A stretch of DNA of 46,914 nt, taken from positions 1 through 46,914 of the forward strand of contig NZ_JAYGHP010000021.1 of NCBI RefSeq assembly GCF_034932065.1. The letters are read 5' to 3'. Source of the stretch: Crocosphaera sp. UHCC 0190 (GTDB lineage Bacteria > Cyanobacteriota > Cyanobacteriia > Cyanobacteriales > Microcystaceae). This document shows, piece after piece, positions 25,504 to 34,619 of this stretch. Under the pieces are notes generated by a model, which was not told where the DNA came from, ran no database searches, and was given only the letters and a program-made list of their open reading frames with translations. How positions within the stretch are numbered: the first letter of the stretch is position 1; every line of letters starts with the position of its first letter. Both the position numbers and the translations under genes were made by a program.

Positions 25504-26661
25504 TTAAATGATTAACCAGAAAGCAAGGCCAAAGAAGGGAATAAATCTTAACCGACGCTGTTGACTATTAGGGGGTATAACTGCCCCCATTAATATCATT
25601 TGAAAGATGGCAAATAAGACTAAATCTACGGAAAAAGCAATCACGACACGACTACTATTTAATTGTGTGATAAAATATTGTAATCTTTGGGCTAAATCTC
25701 CAAATTCTGGACGACCAATAAATATCCATACAATAGCTATTATACCAATTATTAACCCTATCCAACCAAATAAACGGTCTAAAAGTCCCTTTTTATGGTC
25801 TTCTATTGCTTGGGGAATCGGTTGATTAAACCGAAAAGCCATATAGGGAGAAAGAAAGACATTTGTGAGAAACATTGCAACAGTCCAAAGTGCAACTTTT
25901 GGGAATTTTCTGACTCTTTTATCTGCCAATAATAAAGGAAGAAACATAAATATCCAAGCTTCGGCAAAGTTAAATTGTGCTTCTATTATTGGATGAACAA
26001 TAGGAGATTCCATGAGATGAATTCCTGCTATATTTAAGAGGGGTAAAATAAAGAAAAAATTGATAGATTCATTAATCACTTCTTTAATAGTTTCTGGTTG
26101 AACTGCCCAAAAAGGTTCCCCAGGTAAGATATAATTAGGAGCAGAACAGAGTAAAATATAAATGTAAGTTCCTGAAAGTAACCAGAAAAAAATTGAAAGT
26201 ATTGGTTGTCTTTTTTCTGTTGTAGAATCTTGTTTAAGAAACCTTCTAATTAAGGGAGTAACTAAACGAATAATAAAAAATGATAATTTACCCGGTTTAA
26301 GCGGGGGTTCGACAATATCTCTGGCAAAAATAAGTTTTCCTGTGGTTTCAGAAATACGATAAAAGCTAACACCCCTCCCATTAGGTATAGGAATATTATC
26401 TAATTCAACGTGCCATAATACCCCAACTTTTAAAGGATCTTCTGTGGTAATTTCATCAATCACAAACTTAAAATCATCAGGCACATTTTCGCAAGATTCT
26501 TTAAAGAGATTTTTAACCGATTCTTTACCTTCAAAAGCTTGAGAAAAGTTAACATCTTGATAAATACAATCATTATCTACCCATTTTATTGCTTTCTCAA
26601 TATCTCGGTTATTAATCGCTTGATAAATGGATTCGATGACTTCTTTAGCTGATTTTATCAT
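25504..26661 (-). CDS. SnoaL-like domain fused to a multi-pass membrane domain
   Basis: 385 residues. The N-terminal ~125 residues (EVIESIYQAINNRDIEKAIKWVDNDCIYQDVNF) form a SnoaL/NTF2-like cup domain of the kind that binds small hydrophobic molecules. From about 160 on there are five to six membrane helices (SIFFWLLSGTYIYILLC, INFFFILPLLNIAGIHL, WIFMFLPLLLA, LFGWIGLIIGIIAIVWIFI, VDLVLFAIFQMILMGAVI). The function is not known. It is third in a minus-strand run with DUF411 and a multicopper oxidase (77-base gap), and converges on hyuB with 20 bases between. Confidence 0.7.
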   Translation of the reverse strand: MIKSAKEVIESIYQAINNRDIEKAIKWVDNDCIYQDVNFSQAFEGKESVKNLFKESCENVPDDFKFVIDEITTEDPLKVGVLWHVELDNIPIPNGRGVSFYRISETTGKLIFARDIVEPPLKPGKLSFFIIRLVTPLIRRFLKQDSTTEKRQPILSIFFWLLSGTYIYILLCSAPNYILPGEPFWAVQPETIKEVINESINFFFILPLLNIAGIHLMESPIVHPIIEAQFNFAEAWIFMFLPLLLADKRVRKFPKVALWTVAMFLTNVFLSPYMAFRFNQPIPQAIEDHKKGLLDRLFGWIGLIIGIIAIVWIFIGRPEFGDLAQRLQYFITQLNSSRVVIAFSVDLVLFAIFQMILMGAVIPPNSQQRRLRFIPFFGLAFWLII

Positions 26662-26738
26662 TAGTTGTTAAGTCAATATCGTTTAATTTTTTGTATTTTT
26701 AATTATATCAAAAAAACCATAAGATTACCAGAATTAAA

Positions 26739-28241
26739 TTAACTTGATTTTATTTCTAAATTACCCATCATTCCTAAATCTTCATGATCTAAAATATGAC
26801 AATGATAAGCTGTTTTTCCTATAAAATCTTTAAAAGCAATTCTAATGCGTACAGTTTCTCCTCGACGTACTAAAACTGTATCTTTCCAAGTCTTATAAGG
26901 TTCAGGAATCCCATTGCGACTAAGGATTTGAAATTTATTAATATGAACATGAAAAGGATGATCCATAACTCCTGTATTAATTAATTCCCAATCTTCAACC
27001 GTATTTACAGTTACTTGAGTTTGAATGTAATTTTCTTGATAAGGTTCTCCATTAATTAAAAATGCCATTCCCATCCCAGGAAACATCCCATGATTGAGTT
27101 CAAATCGTCTTACTTTTTGGGGTCCTGGTAGGGAAGAAATTGGTATTAATTGAGTCGGTAAATTTATCAGATTAACTGATGAATTATAATTAATTGTTGC
27201 TAAAATTATCGGTTTTTGATTATTAGAAAAGTGACCGCTTCTATTGCCCATCATTCTTCCCATTCCTCCCATCATACCCATTGAACCTCGATTATAAGGT
27301 AGACTGCGTAAGACATATTGACCAGGGATTTGATCGCCTTTAATTAATAGTTCAACCCGTTCACCTGGGGTTAATAATAATTCTGATAATTCCACAGGTT
27401 TCTCTAAACTTGCACCATCATTAGCAATCAGATAAAAAGGATGACTCTCTAAAAATAATTGATAAAATCGAGAGGAAGAAGCATTAAGAATGCGTAACCT
27501 TAATAAGCCATTTTTAGAAATAGAGAATGAAGGATTAATTTGACCATTAACTGTAATGATATTTCCTTCTCGTCCCATCATTAAAGGCATTTGATTTGAT
27601 GGAAATAGATTTCCTTCGTCATCTAATGCAAAATCTTGTAGAACTAAAAATTCTTCTTTTGCTGCCTTAATTTCTGGGATTTCATCTAATTGTCCTCGAA
27701 TGACAAATAAACCTGCTAATCCTCCTGATACTTGTTCTGCTGTTAACTCATGTAAGTGGGGATGATACCAAGCAATTCCAGGTGATTGATTAGGAGAAAT
27801 ATCAAATTCATAAGTAATTTTTTCTTTTGGTTTAATATGCAGAAAAACGTTATCCCCTTTTCCTGTTGGGGGAATATGTAATCCATGATAATGTAAATTG
27901 GTGGGTTGAGAAAGATTATTAACAAAATGAATACGCACTTTATCCCCTAGTCTCGCTTCTAAGCGAGGCCCTGGTATTTGTCGATTATAAGTTAATAAAT
28001 AAGCATTATTGCCTCCTAAATTAATTGTTTGATAATTAGCTTCTAGGGTAGTTTCCAATAAGCCATTTTTACTAACAATTAATTTCTGTGAATCTAAAGA
28101 ATCGTTTGTTTTTATTACAGGAAATTGATCGGATTTAATTCTTTGAAAAATTTGATGAGATGCTAAAGCAATTCCCGCAGTAGCTGTGCCTATAATGATA
28201 AACTGACGGCGATTCATTTGATAGAGATTAATATTTCTCAT
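26739..28241 (-). CDS. Multicopper oxidase (CueO/laccase-like), TAT-exported
   Basis: 500 residues with a twin-arginine leader (NRRQFIIIGTATAGIALA). All copper-binding motifs are present: HYHGLH (117-122), WYHPHLH (160-164), HPFHVHINKF, and the T1/T3 block HCHILDHEDLGM including the axial Met. A Met/Gly-rich stretch (GSMGMMGGMGRMMG, about 316-330) recalls the Cu(I)-binding insert of CueO. Likely oxidises Cu(I) or organic substrates in the periplasm for copper tolerance. Starts at residue 9 (MNRRQF) are also possible. It is 61 bases downstream of the DUF411 gene; together they look like a copper-response unit. Confidence 0.92.
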   Translation of the reverse strand: MRNINLYQMNRRQFIIIGTATAGIALASHQIFQRIKSDQFPVIKTNDSLDSQKLIVSKNGLLETTLEANYQTINLGGNNAYLLTYNRQIPGPRLEARLGDKVRIHFVNNLSQPTNLHYHGLHIPPTGKGDNVFLHIKPKEKITYEFDISPNQSPGIAWYHPHLHELTAEQVSGGLAGLFVIRGQLDEIPEIKAAKEEFLVLQDFALDDEGNLFPSNQMPLMMGREGNIITVNGQINPSFSISKNGLLRLRILNASSSRFYQLFLESHPFYLIANDGASLEKPVELSELLLTPGERVELLIKGDQIPGQYVLRSLPYNRGSMGMMGGMGRMMGNRSGHFSNNQKPIILATINYNSSVNLINLPTQLIPISSLPGPQKVRRFELNHGMFPGMGMAFLINGEPYQENYIQTQVTVNTVEDWELINTGVMDHPFHVHINKFQILSRNGIPEPYKTWKDTVLVRRGETVRIRIAFKDFIGKTAYHCHILDHEDLGMMGNLEIKSS

Positions 28242-28302
28242 GATTAATTTTCCTTGAGTTAAACTAACGAGATGCTATATTTAGCATCTCTAAAATATTT
28301 TT

Positions 28303-28860
28303 TTAGTAATTCTGGTATTCTTGAAACACCTCTATTGCACCTGTTTTATTGAAGGCAAAAACAGCAAAAGGTTGTTTTTTTTCTCCTGCTTCCATTCCAG
28401 GGGTTCCTAATGGCATTCCAGGGACAGATAAGCCAATCATATTCGGTTTTTCTGTGAGAAACTGTTTAATATCATCAGCAGGAATATGACCTTCCATCAC
28501 ATAGCCATCAATAATAGCAGTATGACAAGATTCTAAATCAGAAGTAATCTGATATTTCTGTTTAATACTTGCCATATCATCTGTTTTAATATCCTTAATT
28601 TTAAACCCATGTTTTTCAGCGTGTTCTACCCAAAGACCACAACAACCACAAGAAGGACTACGATAAACGGTCATTTCTTTATTACCATTGTATGACTCAT
28701 TAATGCTGTCCCAATTACTAGCTAAAATAGTAGAATTGGCTAAGTTATTCACTGTTTTTTGTTCACCTGTTGTTTGGGTTAAATAAACAGTTCCTATCAT
28801 ACCAACTACAGCAAGACCAACAATGATAGGTAAGATCAATTGAGAAAAAGATTTAAGCAT
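28303..28860 (-). CDS. DUF411 metal-binding protein (copper-linked)
   Basis: 185 residues. An N-terminal membrane anchor or signal (ILPIIVGLAVVGMIGTVYL) precedes a DUF411 domain: MTVYRSPSCGCCGLWVEHAEKHGF with C71-x-C73-C74, then LESCHTAIIDGYVMEGHIPADDI and GLSVPGMPLGTPGME. Cysteine and methionine motifs suggest binding of Cu(I) in the periplasm. DUF411 genes are often near copper-resistance genes, which fits the multicopper oxidase just downstream. It appears to be the first gene of the run DUF411 / multicopper oxidase / SnoaL-membrane protein. Confidence 0.88.
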   Translation of the reverse strand: MLKSFSQLILPIIVGLAVVGMIGTVYLTQTTGEQKTVNNLANSTILASNWDSINESYNGNKEMTVYRSPSCGCCGLWVEHAEKHGFKIKDIKTDDMASIKQKYQITSDLESCHTAIIDGYVMEGHIPADDIKQFLTEKPNMIGLSVPGMPLGTPGMEAGEKKQPFAVFAFNKTGAIEVFQEYQNY

Positions 28861-28944
28861 TATGAAATATTCACAAAATAATTGTCTTTCTCGATCTTAC
28901 CTCTTAATTAGGGAATTTGCCTTACCCTGTCGATAGTTAACTCT

Positions 28945-28967
28945 GGAGGTAATTCATGAATTCCCCT
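28945..28967. repeat. Decayed palindrome overlapping the trmB stop codon
   Basis: Core AATTCATGAATT (28951-28962) is the same as in the perfect palindromes at 14635 and 43582; outer bases pair only partly. The last trmB codons and its stop (AAT TCA TGA) lie inside the core. Confidence 0.6.
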
Positions 28968-29610
28968 GACAAAAAACTTTTTTTCTTAACAAAATTCGAT
29001 AAATAGGTTCAGGTTTATTAAGGGTGGCAATTTCTCTTTCTGTCTTAATCAGAAACGGATTTTCTTCTAACCAAGTCTCTTGATGCTGTTGTTCAACACA
29101 AGAATTAACTAAAAAATGCTCGGCCATTTCTTTTGCGACTTCTTCAACATCTGATTGTAAAAAAATTGTGCCATTATCAGCTAAATAATCAGCGATCGCC
29201 TGAACTAAACTGGGTTGAACAACTCGTCTTTTTTTATGACTGGTTTTCAACCAAGGATCGGGAAATTGAATACTGACCCATTGTAATATCCCAGGTGGAA
29301 AGGATTGTAATAAAGGTTCAATAGAGAGATTAATCTGACAAAATAGAAAATGAAGGTTAGACAATCCCAAGCGATCGCGTTGTTCATTCGCTTCTATCAC
29401 CAAAGGTTCTCGAATTTCCACCCCCAAAAAATTAATCTCAGGATAAAGAGAGGCCATCTTTAACAAAAATTTACCTCTCCCACAGCCAATGTCTAAATGA
29501 AGAGGTTGCTGTAAACAAGGATAAATTTGTCCCCAATCAGGTATGGTCAAAGGTAGATGGTATTTACGACTCAAGGGGTTAACGTGTTGACGGACACGAA
29601 CTCTTGCCAA
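28954..29610 (-). CDS. trmB: tRNA (guanine46-N7)-methyltransferase TrmB
   Basis: Makes m7G46 in tRNA using SAM. Motifs: LHLDIGCGRGKFLLKMA (SAM-binding), NFLGVEIREPLVIEAN, and the family signature IQFPDPWLKTSHKKRRVVQP. The frame is open back to 29727, but I place the start at TTG 29610: the protein then begins (M)ARVRVRQHVNPLSRKYH as in relatives, and an AGGAGAG box (29624-29618) lies seven bases upstream. This also removes an overlap with the divergent phosphoesterase gene. The stop codon lies within a palindromic repeat, so the last few residues (QGNS) come from repeat DNA. Confidence 0.92.
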   Translation of the reverse strand: MARVRVRQHVNPLSRKYHLPLTIPDWGQIYPCLQQPLHLDIGCGRGKFLLKMASLYPEINFLGVEIREPLVIEANEQRDRLGLSNLHFLFCQINLSIEPLLQSFPPGILQWVSIQFPDPWLKTSHKKRRVVQPSLVQAIADYLADNGTIFLQSDVEEVAKEMAEHFLVNSCVEQQHQETWLEENPFLIKTEREIATLNKPEPIYRILLRKKVFCQGNS

Positions 29611-29668
29611 GATCAATCTCTCCTGTTTATGTTTAATAATTAAGATAGGATTTAGTGAGTAACCCTTT

Positions 29669-30763
29669 GTGATTAATTTTCGATTTGCTATCATCAGTGA
29701 TCCCCACGTAGCGGTTCCCCACACCATCTGGAATCATCCCCACCGCTTCCATTTAGTCGAAGTTAGTATTCTTGCGTTAGAAAGGGTGTTAAATCACCTA
29801 GAACAGCTTAACTTAGATTTTCTGCTCTTACCAGGAGACTTAACTCAGGATGGGGAACCCGATAACCACAACTGGTTACAAAAACGTCTTCAGTCTTTAC
29901 CCTTTCCAGTGTATGTGGTTCCTGGTAATCATGATATCCCTAGTCTTTCTCCCACGGAACGCACTATCGGTTTTCAGGAGTTTCCTAGTTATTACCGTCA
30001 CTGTGGTTATGGGGAAGACCACTTATATTATAGCCAAGAAATTCTGCCAGGGGTGAGAATTATTGCCCTCAATTCTAATCAATTTAATGGGGAAGGAAAA
30101 CAGTTAGGTTGTTTGGATGAAGCACAATTAACTTGGTTAGAGGAATTATTGCCTCAAGTCAAAGATCAATTATTATTGGTGATGATTCATCATAATGTCA
30201 TTGAGCATTTACCTGGACAAACTCACCACGAATTAGGTCAAAGGTATATGCTCGATAATGCTCCATTATTGCTAAAAATGTTAAGGTCTGCCCATTGTCA
30301 ATTAATTTTTACTGGTCATTTGCACGTTCAAGATGTAGCCTATGATCAGGGAATTTATGAAATTACGACAGGATCATTGGTAAGTTATCCTCACCCCTAT
30401 CGTATTATTGAGGTCAAACGACCACCTCACAGTTCTTTAACTCTTAATGTGACTTCCCATCGGGTTGACAGTGTGCCAGGATGGGAAAATTTGGGGGCAA
30501 TTTCTCGTCAATGGTTAGGCGATCGCTCTTTTCCTTTTATGGTAAAGTTACTAACGGCATCTCCCCTAAAAGTTTCTGTGGAAGAGGCGGAAAAATTAGC
30601 CCCTTTTCTGCGAGATTTTTGGTCAGATGTTGCCGCAGGGGATGGGTTATTTGACTTTCCTGATTTCCCGCCTCCAATTCGTCAATATTTTCAACAATTT
30701 AGTGCAATTAAAGCTGATGGAACTCCAGCTTTAATTGATAATCAAGCCGTTCTTAATCTATAA
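29669..30763 (+). CDS. Metallophosphoesterase (calcineurin-like, Icc type)
   Basis: 364 residues starting at a GTG. The binuclear-metal motifs are all visible: ISDPH (D11, H13), PGDLTQDGE (D57), PGNHD (86-89), IHHN and FTGHLHVQD. This is the class III phosphodiesterase/Icc-like group; the substrate (cAMP, another nucleotide, or a phospholipid) cannot be read from sequence. The C-terminal ~90 residues after the GHLH motif are family-specific. Divergent from trmB with 58 bases between starts. Confidence 0.85.
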   Translation: MINFRFAIISDPHVAVPHTIWNHPHRFHLVEVSILALERVLNHLEQLNLDFLLLPGDLTQDGEPDNHNWLQKRLQSLPFPVYVVPGNHDIPSLSPTERTIGFQEFPSYYRHCGYGEDHLYYSQEILPGVRIIALNSNQFNGEGKQLGCLDEAQLTWLEELLPQVKDQLLLVMIHHNVIEHLPGQTHHELGQRYMLDNAPLLLKMLRSAHCQLIFTGHLHVQDVAYDQGIYEITTGSLVSYPHPYRIIEVKRPPHSSLTLNVTSHRVDSVPGWENLGAISRQWLGDRSFPFMVKLLTASPLKVSVEEAEKLAPFLRDFWSDVAAGDGLFDFPDFPPPIRQYFQQFSAIKADGTPALIDNQAVLNL

Positions 30764-30821
30764 GGTATCTGTCAATAATATTCCCAAAATCCACAAACTG
30801 ATAAACTTTGTGGTGCCATAG

Positions 30822-30850
30822 GCTAATACCCATTAAAAATGCGTATTAGC
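30822..30850. repeat. Long hairpin (12 pairs, one mismatch)
   Basis: GCTAATAC-C-CATT pairs with AATG-C-GTATTAGC around an AAA loop, with one C/C mismatch. There is no T run after it on the plus strand, so it is not a typical intrinsic terminator; it may be a decayed mobile palindrome or an RNA-end stabiliser for the phosphoesterase mRNA. Confidence 0.65.
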
Positions 30851-31208
30851 AAGGCAAAAAGAAAAAAGCAAAAGGGGAGTGGATTACAGCCTTTTTTATG
30901 AAGTTAAACAATACGCAGTTTAAATGTACAACAGCTTACTATTCGGTTAAAGAAAAATATCAGGGTACACAAAGGATAGGGTTTAGGGTGAAATTCATCC
31001 TTAATCCTACCCTTAGCTCTGAGTATTTCCCCCCATATATATACTTAGTTATTTGATACTAGATTTTACTTTATCTTGATAAATGTTGTCTTTTTACCTA
31101 AGCATTTTCTTGATACAAGTGAATATTCATGAGATTTGATTAAGCGTTAAAATTATCAATTTTCAGTAAAGAAAATGGCAAAAATCGTCAAGATCACGGA
31201 TGCTTTTT

Positions 31209-31237
31209 TTGACATAATTGTAAACAATATATATTAA
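31209..31237 (+). promoter_or_regulatory. Candidate promoter of the PPC-repeat gene
   Basis: TTGACA (31209-31214), a 17-base spacer, then TATTAA (31232-31237); a 15-base spacing to TATATT is also possible. The spacer contains TTGTAAACAA, a small inverted repeat that might be an operator. Confidence 0.5.
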
Positions 31238-31286
31238 ATAAGTTAAGAATTAATGAAGTGACCTTAACCTTCGGAGGAAATTAATC

Positions 31287-32954
31287 ATGCCGACAGTCAA
31301 TGAAACCCCTAACCTGTTCAATTACAACTCGTTTGATTCACCTTTTCCCAATCATTCAGGAGAATCTGGATTTTTGCTGACTTCCCAAAACCCAACGGAG
31401 CAATCATCTTCCCTAGGAACGAATTTAGAAACACAGTTATCCGAAGTCAGTCAAACCCTACAAACATTCAGTAGTGAAAACACCCTAGAAACAACAACAA
31501 ATCAAGAATCTAGCACCTCTCCCCTTTCCCAAACAGATGATTTAATTCAGGCTCTTGATAGTAGTACAGAACCCATTACCGGGGTTCAGAATACCGTAAC
31601 TCCCTTAGTGTTTAGCGATCAAGAAATGGGAAGTTTAGACAGCAATGATAACACCTATCAAACACGGTATCAGGATGAATATATTTTAACTGGTTTCGGC
31701 AAAAATCAAGCTGTGACCTTAAACTTAGATAGTTTAGGATTTGGAGCATCTTTGCAACTGGTGAACCGTCAGAATCAAGAAGTAATTGCTAACTATTCCT
31801 CTAATTCTCTGACGGGAATTTCTAATGCTCAACTCACCTTTACAGCCCAAGATACCATACAGTATTTAGTTCGCGTCACCTCCAATGGAACATCAACCAC
31901 GGGAAGCTATGAACTAGGAACAACCTTGGGAGAACTAACCCTAGGATTAAATGATAAAACCATTACAAGCAGTTTAACAACTACAGATAAGCTCAATAAT
32001 TTACGCTCTGGACGCTATGCTGATGACTACCATCTAACGGATTTATCTCCTTTTCAAACTGTCAATATCCGCTTAGCTTCTTCGCAATTTAATACTTATC
32101 TACAAGTGCTTGACGCAAAAACAGGAAAACAAATTGCCTATAACGACAATAACAGCAAGGATGCCGAAAGCACGACAAATTCATTGGTTTCTTTTAAAAC
32201 AGCCATAGGAGTTGATTATATTGTGAGAGTCACCTCTAATAAATCAGGGGAGACTGGAGACTATAGCTTAAGCGTTGATTCTAACGCCACTCTCTCCGGT
32301 GGTTGGGATAAAACTGATGACAGCAATCATCCTGTGATTCAGACTCAACTAATGGATAACTATCTGTTATCTGATGTCAACTCAGGACAAGATATCCATC
32401 TGACCTTAGATAGTGGCTCATCATCAGGCCTCGTCCAACTCTTGAATCGAAATACGGGAGAAATTCTCTTAAGTAGCAATAATCAAATTCTAGATTTTAC
32501 AGCGGTTGAGGGCATTAACTATGGTGTCAGGGTGATTGGTTCTGATGGAGTCAATTATAGTTTAACTACCAATACAGGTTTCTTGTTTGATAGCACCGAC
32601 ATCTCAGCCAATCAAACCATCGATACCAAGCTAGCCAAAACTGATAATGTTAATCTTATGGAATGGCAAACCCGTTCTGCCACAGGTTATTATGCCGATG
32701 GCTACTCTTTGATGTCTCAAAATTTAGTCCCTGGACAAAGCATCGAACTTAACTTAATGTCTTCAAAATTTGATGCCTTTTTATATTTGCTAAATGCTAA
32801 AACGGGAGAACTCATTGCACGCAATGATGATGGAGGGGAAGGCTCTAACTCCCGTCTCGTTTTCACCCCAGAAGCGGCCATGGATTATTTAGTCATGGCC
32901 GCTTCTTACAACGCTAAGACAGGGGATTACACCCTAAGTGCCAAGACTTTGTAA
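31287..32954 (+). CDS. Protein with four PPC-like (pre-peptidase C-terminal) beta domains
   Basis: 555 residues. The first ~110 are low-complexity Ser/Thr/Gln-rich with no signal peptide. Then come four similar beta-sandwich units, each with a YxDxYxLTxxxxxQxVxLxLxSxxFxxxLQLxN-type pattern and ending in YxVRVTSN...GxYxLxxxT (about 125-215, 225-330, 335-430, 440-555). These are PPC domains, commonly attached to secreted proteases. Here there is no protease domain in the same protein, but a subtilisin-like protease gene converges on it with 14 bases between. Strong ribosome-binding site CGGAGGAA. Export route unclear; type I secretion is possible. Confidence 0.75.
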   Translation: MPTVNETPNLFNYNSFDSPFPNHSGESGFLLTSQNPTEQSSSLGTNLETQLSEVSQTLQTFSSENTLETTTNQESSTSPLSQTDDLIQALDSSTEPITGVQNTVTPLVFSDQEMGSLDSNDNTYQTRYQDEYILTGFGKNQAVTLNLDSLGFGASLQLVNRQNQEVIANYSSNSLTGISNAQLTFTAQDTIQYLVRVTSNGTSTTGSYELGTTLGELTLGLNDKTITSSLTTTDKLNNLRSGRYADDYHLTDLSPFQTVNIRLASSQFNTYLQVLDAKTGKQIAYNDNNSKDAESTTNSLVSFKTAIGVDYIVRVTSNKSGETGDYSLSVDSNATLSGGWDKTDDSNHPVIQTQLMDNYLLSDVNSGQDIHLTLDSGSSSGLVQLLNRNTGEILLSSNNQILDFTAVEGINYGVRVIGSDGVNYSLTTNTGFLFDSTDISANQTIDTKLAKTDNVNLMEWQTRSATGYYADGYSLMSQNLVPGQSIELNLMSSKFDAFLYLLNAKTGELIARNDDGGEGSNSRLVFTPEAAMDYLVMAASYNAKTGDYTLSAKTL

Positions 32955-32968
32955 TTAAGCAATTTGAG

Positions 32969-34555
32969 CTATTTAGCCACTGTCCACCATGCTAGGGCAT
33001 AGGGTTGACTCGGTTCATTAATCTGCTGTGTGTACTGTACCCGCACTTTATAATTCCCTGTAGTTGGCACAGCACAGAAAATATGTTCTGTACTATCAAC
33101 TTTACTAATGGAAGCGCAGGTACTTTGGGCGGTATTTTTGCCATCAGTCGGCATTAAATAAACATCAAGATTATTTAACCCACGATCTTTAAAGGTTTCT
33201 CCGATATCATATTGTTTGTTATTGTTTTTGTCGTTAAGTTCCACTAAGCGATCCCAAACTAGGGTAATAGAAACATAACTGCCTTGGTGCAAAGGTTGTC
33301 CGATGACGTAATCTTGATGATTATCTTTGGTAACGGTATTGTAATCCCAACCCATTCCTGGAACAACGGTTTTCGGTTTCCACTGACCCGCACTAAACTG
33401 TTGATAGGCGCGAAACACATTAAGATGTCCAATACCCATTTCCATATCAACAGGAACAGCCGGATTATTATAAGCATCGGATTGTAACCAGGTTTTGTTG
33501 CCTTTACTAAAAACTGTCCGCATCATGCCCAATAATAGCCCATCTCCTTGATCTTGTAGTTTATCGGCTGAATTGAGTAAGACAACTTTGCTGACTTCGT
33601 GACGACGGGAGTCGAGACTCCAATTAGGTTGTTTTTCTCTTAATTGGCGATCGCCGAATTCTTGTAATAAAGCCACAGATGCGGTGATATGGGGGGCAGC
33701 AAAACTGGTGCCACTGACTTCATTAATTTTGCCAGCTAAGTCATATAAGGCGACTTTATTACCAGGGGCGACTAAATTAATGGCCCGTCTGGGGCCTGCA
33801 TTAATTTCCCGTTTAATCAAACTGCGGCCAATGCCGACGGGAAGTGCGCTAATATTGGCAAAATCGACTTTTGTATATTGGCCATTGCGTTTGGCCGTGT
33901 AGGCGGTAGTAATGCCATTATAATGGTCGGTAGGAATGGGAATACCACCTTTTCCCTGGTTTCCGGCAATGACGTAGAGGACATCATGTTCTCGTGATGA
34001 CCAGTCGATACACTGGGTTAATAAGGCGTTGCCATCGAGTTTAGCCCCTTCTCGGTTATCCCGTTCCAAAGATTCCCCAAAACTGAAGTTAATAGCCCGC
34101 ACATCGCCGCTATTTCGTTGGGCAATATATTGACTTGCGATACATTCTTGAGGTTGTCCCCCTCCCTTGAGGGCCCCCACTGCTGAGGAGTAGAGTCTAG
34201 CATCTGGGGCCACTCCTGGGATGCGTTTATCTCGACTCACCATGACGGTTGCTACCATAGCTGCGTGGTTATCTAGGTTGCCGTTAGCTTTGACAGCCCG
34301 ATCTTGATAATAGACTCCTGCTAACTTAAAGACGGGGTTCCAGGCGGCTATTTTATCAAAGCCGAATTGTCCAGGCCTGCCAATTTCGACTTGGCCAATA
34401 GCGATTTTACGCCCCGTTAAATTATAAGGTTCTTGATGTAGGCGATCGGCATAAATTCCTGCTTCTCCCACTGAGGTGTCTAGGGCCCAAGCTGGTGCGA
34501 CGATGGCTGAAACTGTTGTTAAACTACAAGTTAACCACGCAATGGTGTGTCTCAT
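32969..34555 (-). CDS. S8 (subtilisin-like) serine peptidase with altered Asp site
   Basis: 528 residues, with a signal peptide (LTCSLTTVSAIVAPAWA). The subtilase core is at about 45-300: H97 in LDNHAAMVATVM, the oxyanion Asn N199 in VIAGNQGKGG, and the nucleophile S284 in SGTSFAAPH. The strand that normally carries the catalytic Asp (V-x-D-T-G) reads AIGQVEIGRPG, placing Glu57 where Asp is expected. The C-terminal ~150 residues (YVIGQPLHQGSYVSITLVWDR, YKVRVQYTQ) look like a beta domain. Exported; substrate unknown. Convergent with the PPC-repeat gene. Whether Glu57 supports catalysis cannot be told here. Confidence 0.85.
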   Translation of the reverse strand: MRHTIAWLTCSLTTVSAIVAPAWALDTSVGEAGIYADRLHQEPYNLTGRKIAIGQVEIGRPGQFGFDKIAAWNPVFKLAGVYYQDRAVKANGNLDNHAAMVATVMVSRDKRIPGVAPDARLYSSAVGALKGGGQPQECIASQYIAQRNSGDVRAINFSFGESLERDNREGAKLDGNALLTQCIDWSSREHDVLYVIAGNQGKGGIPIPTDHYNGITTAYTAKRNGQYTKVDFANISALPVGIGRSLIKREINAGPRRAINLVAPGNKVALYDLAGKINEVSGTSFAAPHITASVALLQEFGDRQLREKQPNWSLDSRRHEVSKVVLLNSADKLQDQGDGLLLGMMRTVFSKGNKTWLQSDAYNNPAVPVDMEMGIGHLNVFRAYQQFSAGQWKPKTVVPGMGWDYNTVTKDNHQDYVIGQPLHQGSYVSITLVWDRLVELNDKNNNKQYDIGETFKDRGLNNLDVYLMPTDGKNTAQSTCASISKVDSTEHIFCAVPTTGNYKVRVQYTQQINEPSQPYALAWWTVAK

Positions 34556-34619
34556 TTAGATAGTGTGATTGAATTCCTCTACGTCTTCTATTCTATCCAA
34601 GAGCAATCGCTTTTATTCC

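Larger units (their letters stand above)
30764..31286. other. 523-base intergenic region with a hairpin and a promoter
   Basis: No gene found. It contains a strong hairpin (30822-30850) and a TTGACA-type promoter (31209-31237). The only open frame near the hairpin is 20 codons with no ribosome-binding site. It gives the PPC-repeat gene a promoter close to its start and leaves the purpose of the rest unexplained. Confidence 0.6.

Noticed and set aside
28954-29727. TrmB start at 29727
   Set aside because: The extra 39 residues do not fit the family, overlap the divergent phosphoesterase gene and would ignore the AGGAGAG box seven bases upstream of TTG 29610.
30840-30902. 20-codon frame starting ATGCGTATTAGC
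   Set aside because: It starts inside a hairpin, has no ribosome-binding site and a lysine-rich composition expected by chance from A-rich DNA.
33259-34203. Alternative frames within the S8 protease gene
   Set aside because: Shadows of the protease coding sequence with no family match or ribosome-binding site.
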